This document shows positions 8,619 through 18,792 of a stretch of 64,000 bases of DNA, piece by piece. This DNA comes from Agarophyton chilense (Eukaryota > Rhodophyta > Florideophyceae > Gracilariales > Gracilariaceae). Each line of letters starts with the position of its first letter. Position 1 is the first letter of the stretch. The stretch covers positions 558,001-622,000 of the forward strand of contig JARGXX010000129.1 in assembly GCA_030374765.1 (NCBI GenBank), given 5' to 3'. Made by a program: the position numbers and the translations under genes. Below the pieces are notes generated by a model. It was not told where the DNA came from, ran no database searches, and worked only from the letters and a program-made list of their open reading frames with translations.

Positions 8619-9759
8619 AGACGCTGAAATTTTGCCACTTGGCACTACAACGGATAACGGGAGACGCCAGGGTAACCCTTTAACACCCTGTTACTTCGGT
8701 TACGGGCTCGTGTCACTGTGGAAGAAACAGGGGCCGAAACGCAACATGGCAGGTCGTAAAAGTGACAGTATTGCGACATACAGTAAGACGTGTCTCAAGA
8801 ATAAACCATGTCCCTCCGATACCTTCTCATCGCAGTTGCCGGTTTTACATATACTGTTTGAGTTGCGAGCCATGTGCTCCTCATTCTAGTAAGGATACGA
8901 TCTACAAGGGATACGACATGCCTTGTTTAGTGTCTAATGGCAATTCCACTCCTTCATAACGAGAACTTAGCACAACAGCCCGCACCATTCCCATGAAAAG
9001 GCTTTATACTGCTCCTGATTTGTCATGAATTGCTCGACGAGCGATTCGCGAAATGACACGTGCTTAACCCGTTGCTTGATCCCCTGTCATTGTGCCCGCT
9101 CCATGTAAGATCAGACGAGAAAGGCTGTCAAGTTCAGGGGTGTAATCATAGCGTGAATTGGCATACGAGTCTGGGGGAACGAGGTGTGGGTCGAGAATTG
9201 TATGGGGCAGTATTCCATATTGCAAGCTCGTTGCGAAACAAAATAAAATCTGCTCAAGGCGAAAGAAGATGCAGTAGGCGATGCGAAAACGAGAGCGCTA
9301 CATGTTTTTAGATAGTAGTGGTGAGATTTGCAGAGCAAATAGGCTTAAACGCTGTATGTAGACGAACAACGGATGCGACTAAGTTCTTTTAGCACCGACA
9401 TTGGCTTACCATGCAGATGATGAGCGTGATTCGGCGGCATAAAGCGTACATGAGCATGTTGGGTTCTCTCCCGATGGTGCTGCTATTTGTAGCACGATAA
9501 GTGAAATCTAGAATTACACATCATGTGGATGACACACAGTGTTGACGATGTTGAAGCGGATGGTATGGCGTGGGGCGCAGGAATGGCAAATACGGAACTT
9601 GATGCAGAGCAAGGCGCCGTCGACAAATCGGTGGAAAACAAGCAAAATAGGGAGCTGGCAGACAGGCTTGTGGAAGAACAGAGGAGAGAAACGGAAGCTG
9701 TAGGGCTCATGGTAATCAGAGGGAAATCAAAGGGCAAGAAGGCGGGGACCAAAACTGAG
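8619..9759. other. intergenic region, nothing supported
   Basis: About 1.1 kb between the DUF4604 gene and the convergent CaaX-protein gene. An open frame on the plus strand from 9523 overlaps the 3' end of the CaaX gene and has no recognisable domain; I treat it as untranslated. Confidence 0.4.
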
Positions 9760-10455
9760 TTACATGACTATACAGCACGCGTTCTTGCGCTTGGGCTGAT
9801 TAGCGGGAGGAAAAGCGTCCGGGGTGCTGAACGCGGTGGGGGCAGGCGCTGAGACAGGTCGCGGGTGTGGGTTGTGCGTGACGGGATCGGGATTAGCTGG
9901 ACGTGAGGGCGGCACGCTTACAGGCCGCGACGGGGCTTCTGGGCGGGTCGGGGCGTGCTGCGGGCGCTGCGAGTGGTCGGGGGCAGGAGGTTGGGGCTCG
10001 GGAAAGTCTTCAGGGACGTACTCGTCGGACTCGGAGTCGCTCCTGTCAGCGAACATGTCCTTATTGCGGTTGAGAGGGACGGAGGTGTGACGGACTGTGG
10101 TGCGGTGCTCTGCGTCTCTAGGGGGGGCGGAGGGGGAGTTGGAGTGGAAGGAGGCGGAGTGGCGGTCTTTTGCCTGTTTGAAGGAGTCGGTGCGGCGGGT
10201 GGCGGAGACAGAGGCTACGTTGACGCCGAGGGTCTTGCTAGCGCCGAGGCGACGCTTGTCATCGTTTGTGGCGGCCTCATTCCAGATCTTGAGCTGGTTG
10301 ATTCGCTCGGCGCTCTTGCTCTCGGCGGTGGGCAGGGGGGTGGAGGAGCGGCCGGGGTAGGCGGCAAAGTCAACGCCCTCGGGAAGACGGCCCTTGATGT
10401 ATCGATTAGCCATTTTTGGGGGGCCTGCGGGACGGCCGCCTTGCTGCGAGTACAT
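9760..10455 (-). CDS. disordered protein with C-terminal CaaX prenylation signal
   Basis: 231 residues from the ATG at 10453-10455; a second ATG 14 codons later (MANRYIKGRLPEGVDF) is equally possible. The open frame continues upstream through proline-only sequence that looks like promoter DNA and was excluded. The N-terminal 80 residues carry the only conserved-looking segments (YIKGRLPEGVDFAAYPGR; AERINQLKIWNEA). The rest is Ser/Pro/Asp-rich and disordered. The last four residues are C-I-V-M, a CaaX box expected to be farnesylated because X is Met, with another Cys just before it that could be palmitoylated, and a basic stretch KRKN upstream. Such an ending anchors a protein to the cytosolic face of a membrane. 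I do not recognise the family. It is transcribed away from the glutathione-transferase gene. Confidence 0.65.
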   Translation of the reverse strand: MYSQQGGRPAGPPKMANRYIKGRLPEGVDFAAYPGRSSTPLPTAESKSAERINQLKIWNEAATNDDKRRLGASKTLGVNVASVSATRRTDSFKQAKDRHSASFHSNSPSAPPRDAEHRTTVRHTSVPLNRNKDMFADRSDSESDEYVPEDFPEPQPPAPDHSQRPQHAPTRPEAPSRPVSVPPSRPANPDPVTHNPHPRPVSAPAPTAFSTPDAFPPANQPKRKNACCIVM

Positions 10456-11031
10456 GTATGGGTGGGGGGGGGGGGTTGGTGGAGAGGGGGGCGAGGGGCG
10501 GGGAGGGATGGGGCAAGAGGGGAAGGGGAAGGGGAGAGGTGAGGGAGGGGGGGGGAGAAAGGGACGGCGGAACGTAACGGGCGTGGCGGGGAAGGGAGGG
10601 AAGGTGGTGGGAGGCGACGACGGGCGCGGAACGGACAGCGGTGAACAAGCGACTTGGAACGTTGATGGGGGGGGGGGGGTGAGGAGACGGTGGTGAGCAG
10701 CGCGCCAAAGCGGCCTGTCAGGGCAGCTGTGCGAGTTGGCGCGCGCTGGCGCTAGCGAACTACCTGTCGAGCGAGCAGGCCACCGCACGTGGACCACGTG
10801 CACAACCCTACGCTCGTTTCCCCTTGCGCAGTCGCGAGATGCGCACCGCCACGCGCACTTGTGTCTTTTTCAATGCGCACTGCGCTCACACGTTCTTCCC
10901 GGCCTCTTTTCCTTCTTTTCCCCTCTTCTCCCCTCCTCTCCCCTCCTCTCCCCTCCTCTCCCCGCTTCCCCCCGCTTCCCCCCGCTTCCCCCAGCCCCGC
11001 CCCCGCACCCACCGCCGCGGCCTTCGCCGCC
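10456..11031. promoter_or_regulatory. divergent promoter region with strand-asymmetric G and C tracts
   Basis: The 576 bp between the CaaX-protein gene (minus) and the glutathione transferase (plus) is extremely biased. From about 10460 to 10680 the plus strand is almost all purine with many G runs; from 10900 to 11000 it is almost all pyrimidine, made of 10-bp tandem units. Two CACGTG sites sit in the centre at 10786-10791 and 10795-10800. This looks like a shared bidirectional promoter. Confidence 0.5.
10921..10992. repeat. 10-bp tandem repeats (ccctcctctc, then cccgcttccc)
   Basis: Four near-perfect copies of a pyrimidine decamer are followed directly by three copies of a second decamer. 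Both have a period of 10 bp, one helical turn. They end about 40 bp before the glutathione transferase ATG. Confidence 0.8.
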
Positions 11032-12425
11032 ATGGCCTCTGTTACCGCCCTCTTCGTGTCGCAGTCGCCGCCGCTGCCGCACCGCGCCCCTCGCCGACGG
11101 GCTCTGTGTGCTGCGCGCCGCGTGCGATGCGGCGCTGACCTGCCTTCTCCTTCTCCTTCTCCTTCTCCTTCGCCTTCGCCTTCGGCTCCGCCTTCTCCTT
11201 CGACTCCATCGCCATCTCCGTCGCCGCGGCCGCCACCGCCGCCCCGGCGCGCCAGCCTGCTGCCCAACTTGCTAGCGTCCAAGTCGCCCATGCTGCCGCT
11301 GCTCGTCCGCACCGCGCGCGCCTCGTTCGTCTCCTTCTGGCGCGTGCTCATGGCACAACTGGCGCCCTCCGACGCACAGGGTCGCTACGTGCGCCCTTCA
11401 TCGCGCGTTTCGCTCAGTTACGATGGCAGTCCCTTTGGCCAGACCGTGGCCGCCGTGAGCCGCTCGTTTGCGGCGCGCCATCACCAGCCACCCTATGCCG
11501 TGTACGTGGGGCTGGCGTGCCAGTGGTGCCATCGCGTATTGCTTGCGCGCGCCCTTCTCAATCTGCACCAGAGCATCGAGCTGCGATTGCTCAACCCCGG
11601 CGAGGAGGGGTTGTGGCGCCTTGCTGACCCGCAACGCTATGACTCTACTGTCTCCACTTTGAAGGCTGTCTATTATCAGATGGACCGCAAGTATTCTGGT
11701 CGCTTTACAGCTCCGCTCTTCGTTCAAGTCGACCAGGACCGAATCGTTTCTAATGAGTCCGCTGATATCCTACGCCTCTTGGCAGAGTCCGGCCCCGTCT
11801 CCATAGATGAGCACACTGTAGTTTGCTTGCGTCCCACAAAACAGCACGGCCTCGATGTTGATCCCCACGCGCTAGAACAGCTTTGCCAAACAGTGTACAC
11901 CTGTGTCAACGATGGCGTTTATCGCTGTGGCTTTGCCACCTCCCAGTTGGCGTACGAGGAAGCGGAGTCCAATCTGTTTTCCACTCTTGACCACATTGAA
12001 GCTCTCCTCACCCACACAAGATTCCTCTGCAGTCCCTCAGTCATCACTGAAGCTGATGTGCGCCTGTTTCCGACCATCTTCCGCTTTGATTCCGTTTATG
12101 CAGTGCTTTTCAAGGCATGTCGCAAATCCATTCGCGCAGATTATCCCGCAATATCCGCATGGATGCGAGGTAAGTCAAAACTCACTTCCTTCGCTTTTAT
12201 TCCTGTTACAATGATTAACATGCCGCTCATTCTGCACTAGACATATACAATTTGCCGCGAGTGGCCGAGACCTGCGACCTTGAAGCCACCCGCAACAACT
12301 ACTACACCAGTCTTTTCCCTTTGAACCCAAGCGCTATCGTTCCTGTCCCCCCGCCACAAGACTTGTCTCCCGCCCCCGAACGACGCACAAAAGGGTCGTC
12401 AAATGAGCTAGTTTCACCTACTTGA
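11032..12425 (+). CDS. glutathionyl-hydroquinone reductase (xi-class glutathione transferase, ECM4/YqjG type), two exons
   Basis: Exon 1 runs 11032-12169 and exon 2 12241-12425, with a 71-nt intron (gtaagt...tgcactag). Joined, they encode 440 residues. The ATG is in a perfect context (gccgccatgg). Residues 1-90 are Arg/Ser/Pro-rich with a long Ser-Pro run, consistent with a plastid transit peptide. The thioredoxin-like domain has ACQWCHR with C163 as the probable catalytic cysteine; most family members have ACPWAHR or ACPWCHR, so the Pro-to-Gln change is unusual. TAPLFVQVDQDRIVSNES is the glutathione-binding strand, and TEADVRLFPTIFRFD and exon 2's DIYNLPRVAETCD are family hallmarks. These enzymes reduce glutathionyl-quinones using glutathione. 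A frame that ends inside the intron (residues after MRGKSK) is an artefact of ignoring splicing. Confidence 0.88.
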
Positions 12426-12765
12426 AAGCTCAGGGTGGGTTTCTCATCGAACAGTAGTCATCCCACGCTGGCGCTGGGCCGTCTTTGTTTCCTGGTTTGT
12501 GCTCCGATATCGTACTCAATTGTTGACACAACTCTTGTGCGTTATGAACGACCAATTTCATTCGATGCCCTTAACCCTTTCCGAATGCCTATACCTATGC
12601 CTTCTACTTCACATTCTTTTGCTCATGCTTTGCTCATGCCTTTGAATGTGCATGACAAGCTACTACTGGCGGACATTCCTGAACAAAGAGTTCGTCTTGC
12701 CCAAGAAAAAGGAGCGCAACGAGCCCTCCACAATATGCGCCATCGATACATCTTAAACGCGCTGC
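12426..12765. other. convergent 3' region
   Basis: About 340 bp between the ends of two convergent genes. It is read open on the plus strand in one frame, but with no recognisable protein; I see no gene here. Confidence 0.4.
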
Positions 12766-15012
12766 TCATGTCTTTTGTTCACTTTTGCTTCTTTGACGTG
12801 GTAGGTCACTTATACCAGTACCGCTTCTTATTTGCACTGCGCGTACGCTGGGCTCTTGGTTCGTATCATCAGCCGCCTCGCCTTCCTCTTCTGCAGCGGC
12901 TCCTGGTTCTTGGATAACTTCTCTTGCGGGGATCTGTCCGTCCGGGAAAAGGTGATGGTCGGTCTCCGTGTTTGGCATGTAAGCTTGGGGGGGCTCGTAC
13001 TCCTCTGGACGTTGCTCTCCGTCCTCAGCCGACAACCCTCCAGGCACGGTGCCAGGTACTGGTTCTTGTGTAATGTCAGCGGGTTTAGGGGCGATATCCT
13101 GTTCGTCTTTTTCAGGCATACCGTTTTCGACCTCAAGCCCAGGTTCCATTTCGGTGCCAACGTTGGCCTCATTCGTCTCGCGTTCTGCTTCGGGCTGTGC
13201 GAGGACAGCATTGGCGGTGTCTGGGTCTGACTTGCCGTCTTCGTTGACGTTCTCAGGCATGGGTTGCAAGGTCACAGCGTCCATATTTCCGGAGTCTGGC
13301 GAGCCTTCTTCTTTTTCGGAATTCTCAGTGCTTTGTGGATCAGATTGTGGTTGATCACCTTCTGGAGCTATTTTAGAGGGAGAACTCTGGTCATCAACCG
13401 CTGGATCTGGCCTTTCCCACTCGGTGTTGTTTTCGTGATTATATGACGCCATGATGATAGGCAATTCCGTCGGCGAGCCTGCATTCCTCCACTCCTCCAC
13501 CATGACTACAGAATTCCATCCTTCTTTAAAGAGATGCGGGGAATGCATTCTTCGGGCTTCTTGCACTGATTCGCCCCAAGCTCCACCATCTGGAACAAAC
13601 GCTCTAGATCTCACAGCCATTTCCCGCTCTACTACACCGGCAGTGAAGAAGTCTGACCCCACATCAAGCACAACAGGATCCGCAGGCATGAGCTTAGAAG
13701 ATATGAAGTCACTGACCTCCGGTGGTACATATGGAGGCGCAGATATGTAGATTTTTGATGCTCCAACAGTCGAGGCGGCGAAAGCAATACTATTCACGTA
13801 GTCCTCAGTCGGAAGAATTTCCCCTGAAAGTATACACACTGTTCCATCTTCGTTTCGCTTTTCGTCGCAGTGCGCCTTATTCCAACGTAGTTTGACGAAC
13901 AGAGTTTCATTCATTCTTGGATACCTGGAAGAAACGAAGTCGTTGATGCCCTTCGCGGACTGAAAGTGTTCCACAACGTCTCCGTTGAATGCAATTGCAG
14001 AGCGCATTCTTCCGAATCCAATGCACTCGCGTCCTTGTCCCTTTCCTCTCTTTGATGCGATATATGTTGCCACTCTGTTCACGTCGCCCTCCGTTTCCTC
14101 GATTGGGGGGAAACGATGTGCTTGGGTGTTCTCATGTACTAAGGCATTTCGTTCTGCAAGCGATGGATGGCTTCTTTCGACGTAAGAGACGAAGTTCTTG
14201 ACAATTGCACTTTCCGCGCCATTGTCGTCGAATACGTGAGAAACTCCAGGAGCATTGCATATAGACAGGGGAAGAATTCGCAAACCCGTGCGGCCCAGTT
14301 CGTCCAAATCGAAAACCTCATGGAAAGGTACGATCTCCACATCTTCCTCCCCAATATCTGTTACGACTGGAGGCAGTACAACACAAGCGTTGCGAACTGC
14401 AAGAGTTACTGATAAAGAGGTCCAGACGTGTTCAATTTGAGTCCCGAGGCCAGACTTGGAGTATTCTGGGACCACAACGACTGGGCATTCATCATCTGCA
14501 AGCTGTACTGGTTCGACATCGTGATCTGAATTGTACGCTTCCTCGTCCTCGGTCTCCTGTTTCCCTTCACCGTCAGCGTTTTCGTTCTCTCGATATGTTT
14601 GTTCTGTACTGCTACCATCCGCAATGTTAGCGCTTTCTTCAACGTGTTCCTCTCGTTTCTCCTCGATTTCATCGTTTGAAACCGTTTCTGTTTCTGTAGA
14701 AGAATCGATGACTTCAAGATCATCACTCGTATTGGATTTCTCTTCTGCTTGCTGGGCCTCTTCTTCTTGGTCATTATTCTCTTCAAGTTCGTCTTTCAAT
14801 TTCTCCAAGGCGATTCTTTCTCGCTTTAGTTCGTCCTTCATATCCTTCAATTTCCTCATTTCCTCGTCTACATCTTTACGTGGAGTGCTTGTCGTTTTCA
14901 TCAAACCAAGTACAGCTCGCTCTGTGTGCTCAGGTGCCAAGGATCGAAGGAACGCAAGAGCAGCCAACAAGATGATGAACCCCCACAAGCCAGTGCGATT
15001 GGCGGCCACCAT
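12766..15012 (-). CDS. type II membrane protein, O-fucosyltransferase-like glycosyltransferase
   Basis: 748 residues from the ATG at 15010-15012 (aagatggtgg). A single hydrophobic helix at residues 8-24 acts as a signal anchor. A coiled-coil and a long Glu-rich stem (to about residue 180) follow. The catalytic-type region begins with CPVVVVPEYSKSGLGTQIEH, a loop like the nucleotide-sugar entry loop of GDP-fucose O-fucosyltransferases. Later it has ECIGFGRMRSAIAF, LFVKLRWNKAHCDE, ASKIYISAPPYVPPEVSD and a D-F-F-T-A-G segment followed by FVPDGGAWGESVQEARR. These resemble the acceptor and GDP-binding parts of that superfamily. The C-terminal 230 residues are acidic, Pro-rich and disordered, which is odd for a Golgi enzyme because they would be lumenal. 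It probably works in the Golgi on proteins or cell-wall polysaccharide. Superfamily level is likely; substrate is unknown. Confidence 0.6.
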   Translation of the reverse strand: MVAANRTGLWGFIILLAALAFLRSLAPEHTERAVLGLMKTTSTPRKDVDEEMRKLKDMKDELKRERIALEKLKDELEENNDQEEEAQQAEEKSNTSDDLEVIDSSTETETVSNDEIEEKREEHVEESANIADGSSTEQTYRENENADGEGKQETEDEEAYNSDHDVEPVQLADDECPVVVVPEYSKSGLGTQIEHVWTSLSVTLAVRNACVVLPPVVTDIGEEDVEIVPFHEVFDLDELGRTGLRILPLSICNAPGVSHVFDDNGAESAIVKNFVSYVERSHPSLAERNALVHENTQAHRFPPIEETEGDVNRVATYIASKRGKGQGRECIGFGRMRSAIAFNGDVVEHFQSAKGINDFVSSRYPRMNETLFVKLRWNKAHCDEKRNEDGTVCILSGEILPTEDYVNSIAFAASTVGASKIYISAPPYVPPEVSDFISSKLMPADPVVLDVGSDFFTAGVVEREMAVRSRAFVPDGGAWGESVQEARRMHSPHLFKEGWNSVVMVEEWRNAGSPTELPIIMASYNHENNTEWERPDPAVDDQSSPSKIAPEGDQPQSDPQSTENSEKEEGSPDSGNMDAVTLQPMPENVNEDGKSDPDTANAVLAQPEAERETNEANVGTEMEPGLEVENGMPEKDEQDIAPKPADITQEPVPGTVPGGLSAEDGEQRPEEYEPPQAYMPNTETDHHLFPDGQIPAREVIQEPGAAAEEEGEAADDTNQEPSVRAVQIRSGTGISDLPRQRSKSEQKT

Positions 15013-17673
15013 CTTGCGGCCAAAGTTTAAGGCTGCAATGGTGAAAAGATGATATTCGAGCGAACAAGATTGATTTTGGTCGAAGCTCTTGGTGGAAAGT
15101 AGGGTGTAATCCAAGACGGTGTTTCGAAAAGAACTCTGTACAAAGCGTACAATTGCGATAGAGAAGAATCATGCAGCCAGGCTCAAAATCATTTTCTGAA
15201 CGATCGGGCCTACGGCGAAGCTTGTTGAGGATATGACAGTTCAAATGGTTCGTTCCTTTGAAGTCTTTGGCCTTCAATCTCAAACTAATAAATTGATTTC
15301 GTGTGTAAGGGCGACATCCTCTTTTGGTGTGGCCCAATCCAATTACCTGTGTGCAAAAATGGTGAACAAGAAACGACCATATTTAAGTACCAAGGCCTGG
15401 AAACGAAATGTTCCAATGCCAGCAACAACAAAGCTCATCGCCAGTTTTCTGCCCGGAAAACGATAGTACCCGTAGCAGCACAATTGAACATCACTCAGCT
15501 CATTCAGTAGCAAAATGTGCTACACATCCGCTTTACAATTCTTACCTACTTAACAACATTGTCACTGCGCACAAACGGCTGAACTTCATCCTCATGATTT
15601 AGATTTTGTTCTACTAAGGAATTGTTCCCATTTTGCATTTTGCCCGCTTCGGCGATGTCCGCCGTTCTCTGACATATGATTTTCCGCTGTTGTAAAGAGA
15701 CCTCATTGATGTACCCCCCGCACACTGTTTACACAATTGTTCTCTTTGAATTGGTCGCGACTAAGAGCCTATTTTAGTCTTCTTCACTGCATCATGCTTG
15801 TACATCGGACTCGGAAGTCACTGACCTCGAATTTGGGGTTCTTCTTCTTCTTTAATATGGACTATGTATTCTGATTCCAAACAGATCGAGAAGGCCAAAG
15901 TCTTTAGCGGTGCTTCCCATTTAAGCTCCCAGAGCCAAGAGCTCCCCCGTTGGTCGCCAATGGTATCATACGGCTTTACATCGTCAGCGGACAGCCTAAG
16001 ACGACATGATCACAGCCTTTCTTAACCGAAATATATTTGCATCGTTGCATTTTGTTCTCCACGTCGCTCGTCACAGGATGCAGCAAATGAGGGATTAATC
16101 ACTTTTCCAATCGCCATCGCGACCTTGTGTGGCACGGCACTTGAAAGGCCCCTTCCCAATTGCTCTGAAGCAGGCTTGCCGCAGGCTAGTCCCCATTGTT
16201 TCCTTGGAACGTGTTCAGCTGAGTTCGAGAAACGTGACGCAAGAAGTCGATCTTTCATTGTCTTTCTGCGATATGAGGACTGGATGCTCCAGCAACAGAA
16301 TATCTTCTAGAATCGGGCCTTCCTTTCAAAACGACCATGTAGCTTAGTGAACCTAATTATGGATGAGCCCTTACCCTTCATGACAAGATTGGAAACCTGT
16401 ATTTTGAGACTATATTATTAGCAAAAAAGTTGTATGTCTTTGAGATTTTTGACTCATCCATATGGCATACAAAACATCAACCTACGACCCTAAGCATTAT
16501 TTAGATGAAGATAGTGGATTGCTGGATGAAAAGGAAGGGGGAATGGTTTGGTGCGGACCAGTATGGTAGGTGTAGAGCCCTTCCTCATGACATGCTTCTC
16601 GGTCAATGAGTTCTAAAGGGGGTGGAAGAAGGGATGCGAGAATAGAAATAAAGGACGAAGGCCGTATGCAGCGATAGGGACAGGCTCATCATGCAGTTGA
16701 GAAAATGCTTCCCCTCGAAAACAATGTAGTCACAAAAGACTGCATCACACACGGTTGTTGCTCAGCAGCTCTTTATCTAACACCTACGCTACTTGAAGGC
16801 GCATTAAAAGTTGTTCTAGTCCTTGGAAGTCGCTAGAATCGCTCAAACGGCGTTTTTCGATAAATAAAATCGTTCGGCATACAAAGTGAGTGTACAACGA
16901 AAAGTGACTCGTTAGGGGCGAGGCAGGTGGGACAAGAAGATGGATTGCAACTTCACTAGCTAGCTAGAACGCCGAAAATTGCATTCGGGGAAGACCGTAG
17001 ATTGACTGTAGCACACGACAACATTGTATGGGCTGGAGCGAGAAACTCTAAATCAACCGAGAGGACAGCAACAACGACCGACACCCCGTTTCGACATGAT
17101 GAGAACAAAGTGCCAGACCCCGGACGCCATGCCGTCAGGCATTGAAGCTGCCTGTCTCGAGACGATGTCTCTCCCACTCTATCGATTTATTGGTAAGACG
17201 GCTCGACAGAGAGTGAGTCTGGAGTCTCTCTGGGCTCGAATTCTGTCCCAAATGAGCATCATGACTGCAAAAGCGCAATTTTTAGGGGTCGAAAGTGGTG
17301 CGGATTGGGGTAGATTTCTCACATAGGAAGTCAACGCTGACAGTATCGCGCGATTGGCCGAAATCTCCGCAAGCCGATGCACTCGGCTTGTTTGTGGCCA
17401 ACATTCTTATACCTCAGTCCCCTTCCAAGCGCGCCAGTGAGCGCTACTGTCTCATGTGCTTACGTTTCTGGTGTTCCCGGTAAAGCGAATCGTTCTGGAC
17501 AGCGTGTACTGCAAAGGTCTTCGACACAATTCGCAACGGCAGTTGTTGCAGATATTTCAAGTTCTTCATCAGTCTTTGTGGTGCGTCTTTCTCTTTGGTA
17601 GCCCAAGCCGTGTCAAATACAGCAGTGATAAAACAAGTGTGCCGTGAGACGCGACGCCCTGCAGCAAGAAAGG
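15013..17673. other. gene-poor region, 2.7 kb
   Basis: No frame here has a recognisable product, a good start or consistent composition. Base composition is near neutral. Upstream exons of the next gene cannot be excluded. Confidence 0.4.
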
Positions 17674-18234
17674 ATGGTGACTGTTCTGCGGAGGGGAAAA
17701 CTGTTCGACACAGCGTCGGTAGCTTTATTGCTTTTCGTCTTCACACTCATACCGGTCATTCTGTTGCTGAGGGACAGAGTTTCACTGCTCGAGCCGGCGA
17801 TGGAAGCGGCGAAGATTGCGCTGTTGGGAATTTCATGGCCCTTTTTAATCTTTGGTTCTCTCACCTTATACCTGTTTTGGTACAAAGGGAGATCAGTTGA
17901 CAAGCACTATTTTTCAACCGCCACTCCGCGTCAGCTTAACTTTGTCATGGCCGCCACAGTTTCTGTTGTTTTCGGAGGCGTGTTAATACTTATTAGCGAG
18001 ACTCTCAGTCTTGTGGATAGAATACAGCGGTATCCCTCTTGGAGACTCGTAATTGATGTGGTTGTTTTATTATTGTTAGGATTTGTCATACATTCTCTGT
18101 TTTCATTCCTACGAGAGATACGTCAAGCGAAGCGTTCCATGGATGAAATAGTTGCTGCTCAACAAGGGGGTGCTGCCAACATCCCGCCTGCCGGAGATTG
18201 GGGCGCTAGTTCAGCGCAATCTACCGCCGTTTAA
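17674..18234 (+). CDS. small four-helix membrane protein, unknown
   Basis: 186 residues from the ATG at 17674; a GTG ten codons upstream was rejected as a start. I see four hydrophobic segments at about residues 14-33, 50-72, 92-112 and 128-148, with a positively charged loop KGRSVDKH after the second. The C-terminal 35 residues are soluble, with a short charged helix (REIRQAKRSMDEIVAAQQ) and a Gly/Ala/Pro end. No family was recognised. It lies between gene-poor DNA and the parvulin gene. It is clearly coding by hydrophobic pattern but of unknown function. Confidence 0.6.
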   Translation: MVTVLRRGKLFDTASVALLLFVFTLIPVILLLRDRVSLLEPAMEAAKIALLGISWPFLIFGSLTLYLFWYKGRSVDKHYFSTATPRQLNFVMAATVSVVFGGVLILISETLSLVDRIQRYPSWRLVIDVVVLLLLGFVIHSLFSFLREIRQAKRSMDEIVAAQQGGAANIPPAGDWGASSAQSTAV

Positions 18235-18792
18235 AAGTAGACAAACTAACCTGCTGACAGCTTCAAAACTGAGTTTCTCAAACGCAAATATACATCACGA
18301 GACGCACGTTACGTTGAACTTTTAAGAGCTCTGAATGTGTTTCCGCAGTAAGTCACGAATGCAGATGGCGAAAGCGGCCCAGTACAGCCTGATTGGCACC
18401 CTTGCCAGACTGAACCTAAAATTCTTGTGTTGTCTGCTACTCCGACAGTCGAAGTTCGACACTACTAACAGTTAGTCTCCACAAATTTTTCCTCCGCCAT
18501 CACGGCAATCACTCAATTAGACAGCATCTGCATGCGCTCCAAGTGGACAGCGCAGAGCGCACCTTATTCCCCACTTCATCACTTAGCTAAACGTATGAAA
18601 ATGCCTGCAAATTGATCGTTAGATCGAACCATTCGTAAAGATCCATCCGTCTCTAAATTTGTCGTTTGTCCTTTCGAGCAGAGCTATCCATTCTACTTCG
18701 CAAGTTCTACCGTACACTTTCTATCGCTTCAACAAGGTTTTCCGGCCAAGGAAACCATATTCAACCGTCCTTACCCCACGACTGTCTAAAGC
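18235..18792. other. intergenic region upstream of the parvulin gene
   Basis: 558 bp with no supported gene, repeat or RNA. It presumably contains the promoter of the parvulin gene. Confidence 0.4.

Noticed and set aside
9523-9852. Plus-strand frame of 109 codons beginning with ATG
   Set aside because: Overlaps the 3' coding end of the CaaX gene, no domain, ends in Arg/Gly from reading antisense of Pro-rich sequence.
12435-12917. Plus-strand 160-codon frame after the glutathione transferase
   Set aside because: Overlaps the end of the convergent glycosyltransferase gene and has no recognisable protein.
16956-17326. Overlapping frames on both strands before the four-helix membrane gene
   Set aside because: Non-ATG start on one strand, no homology on either, and mutual overlap.
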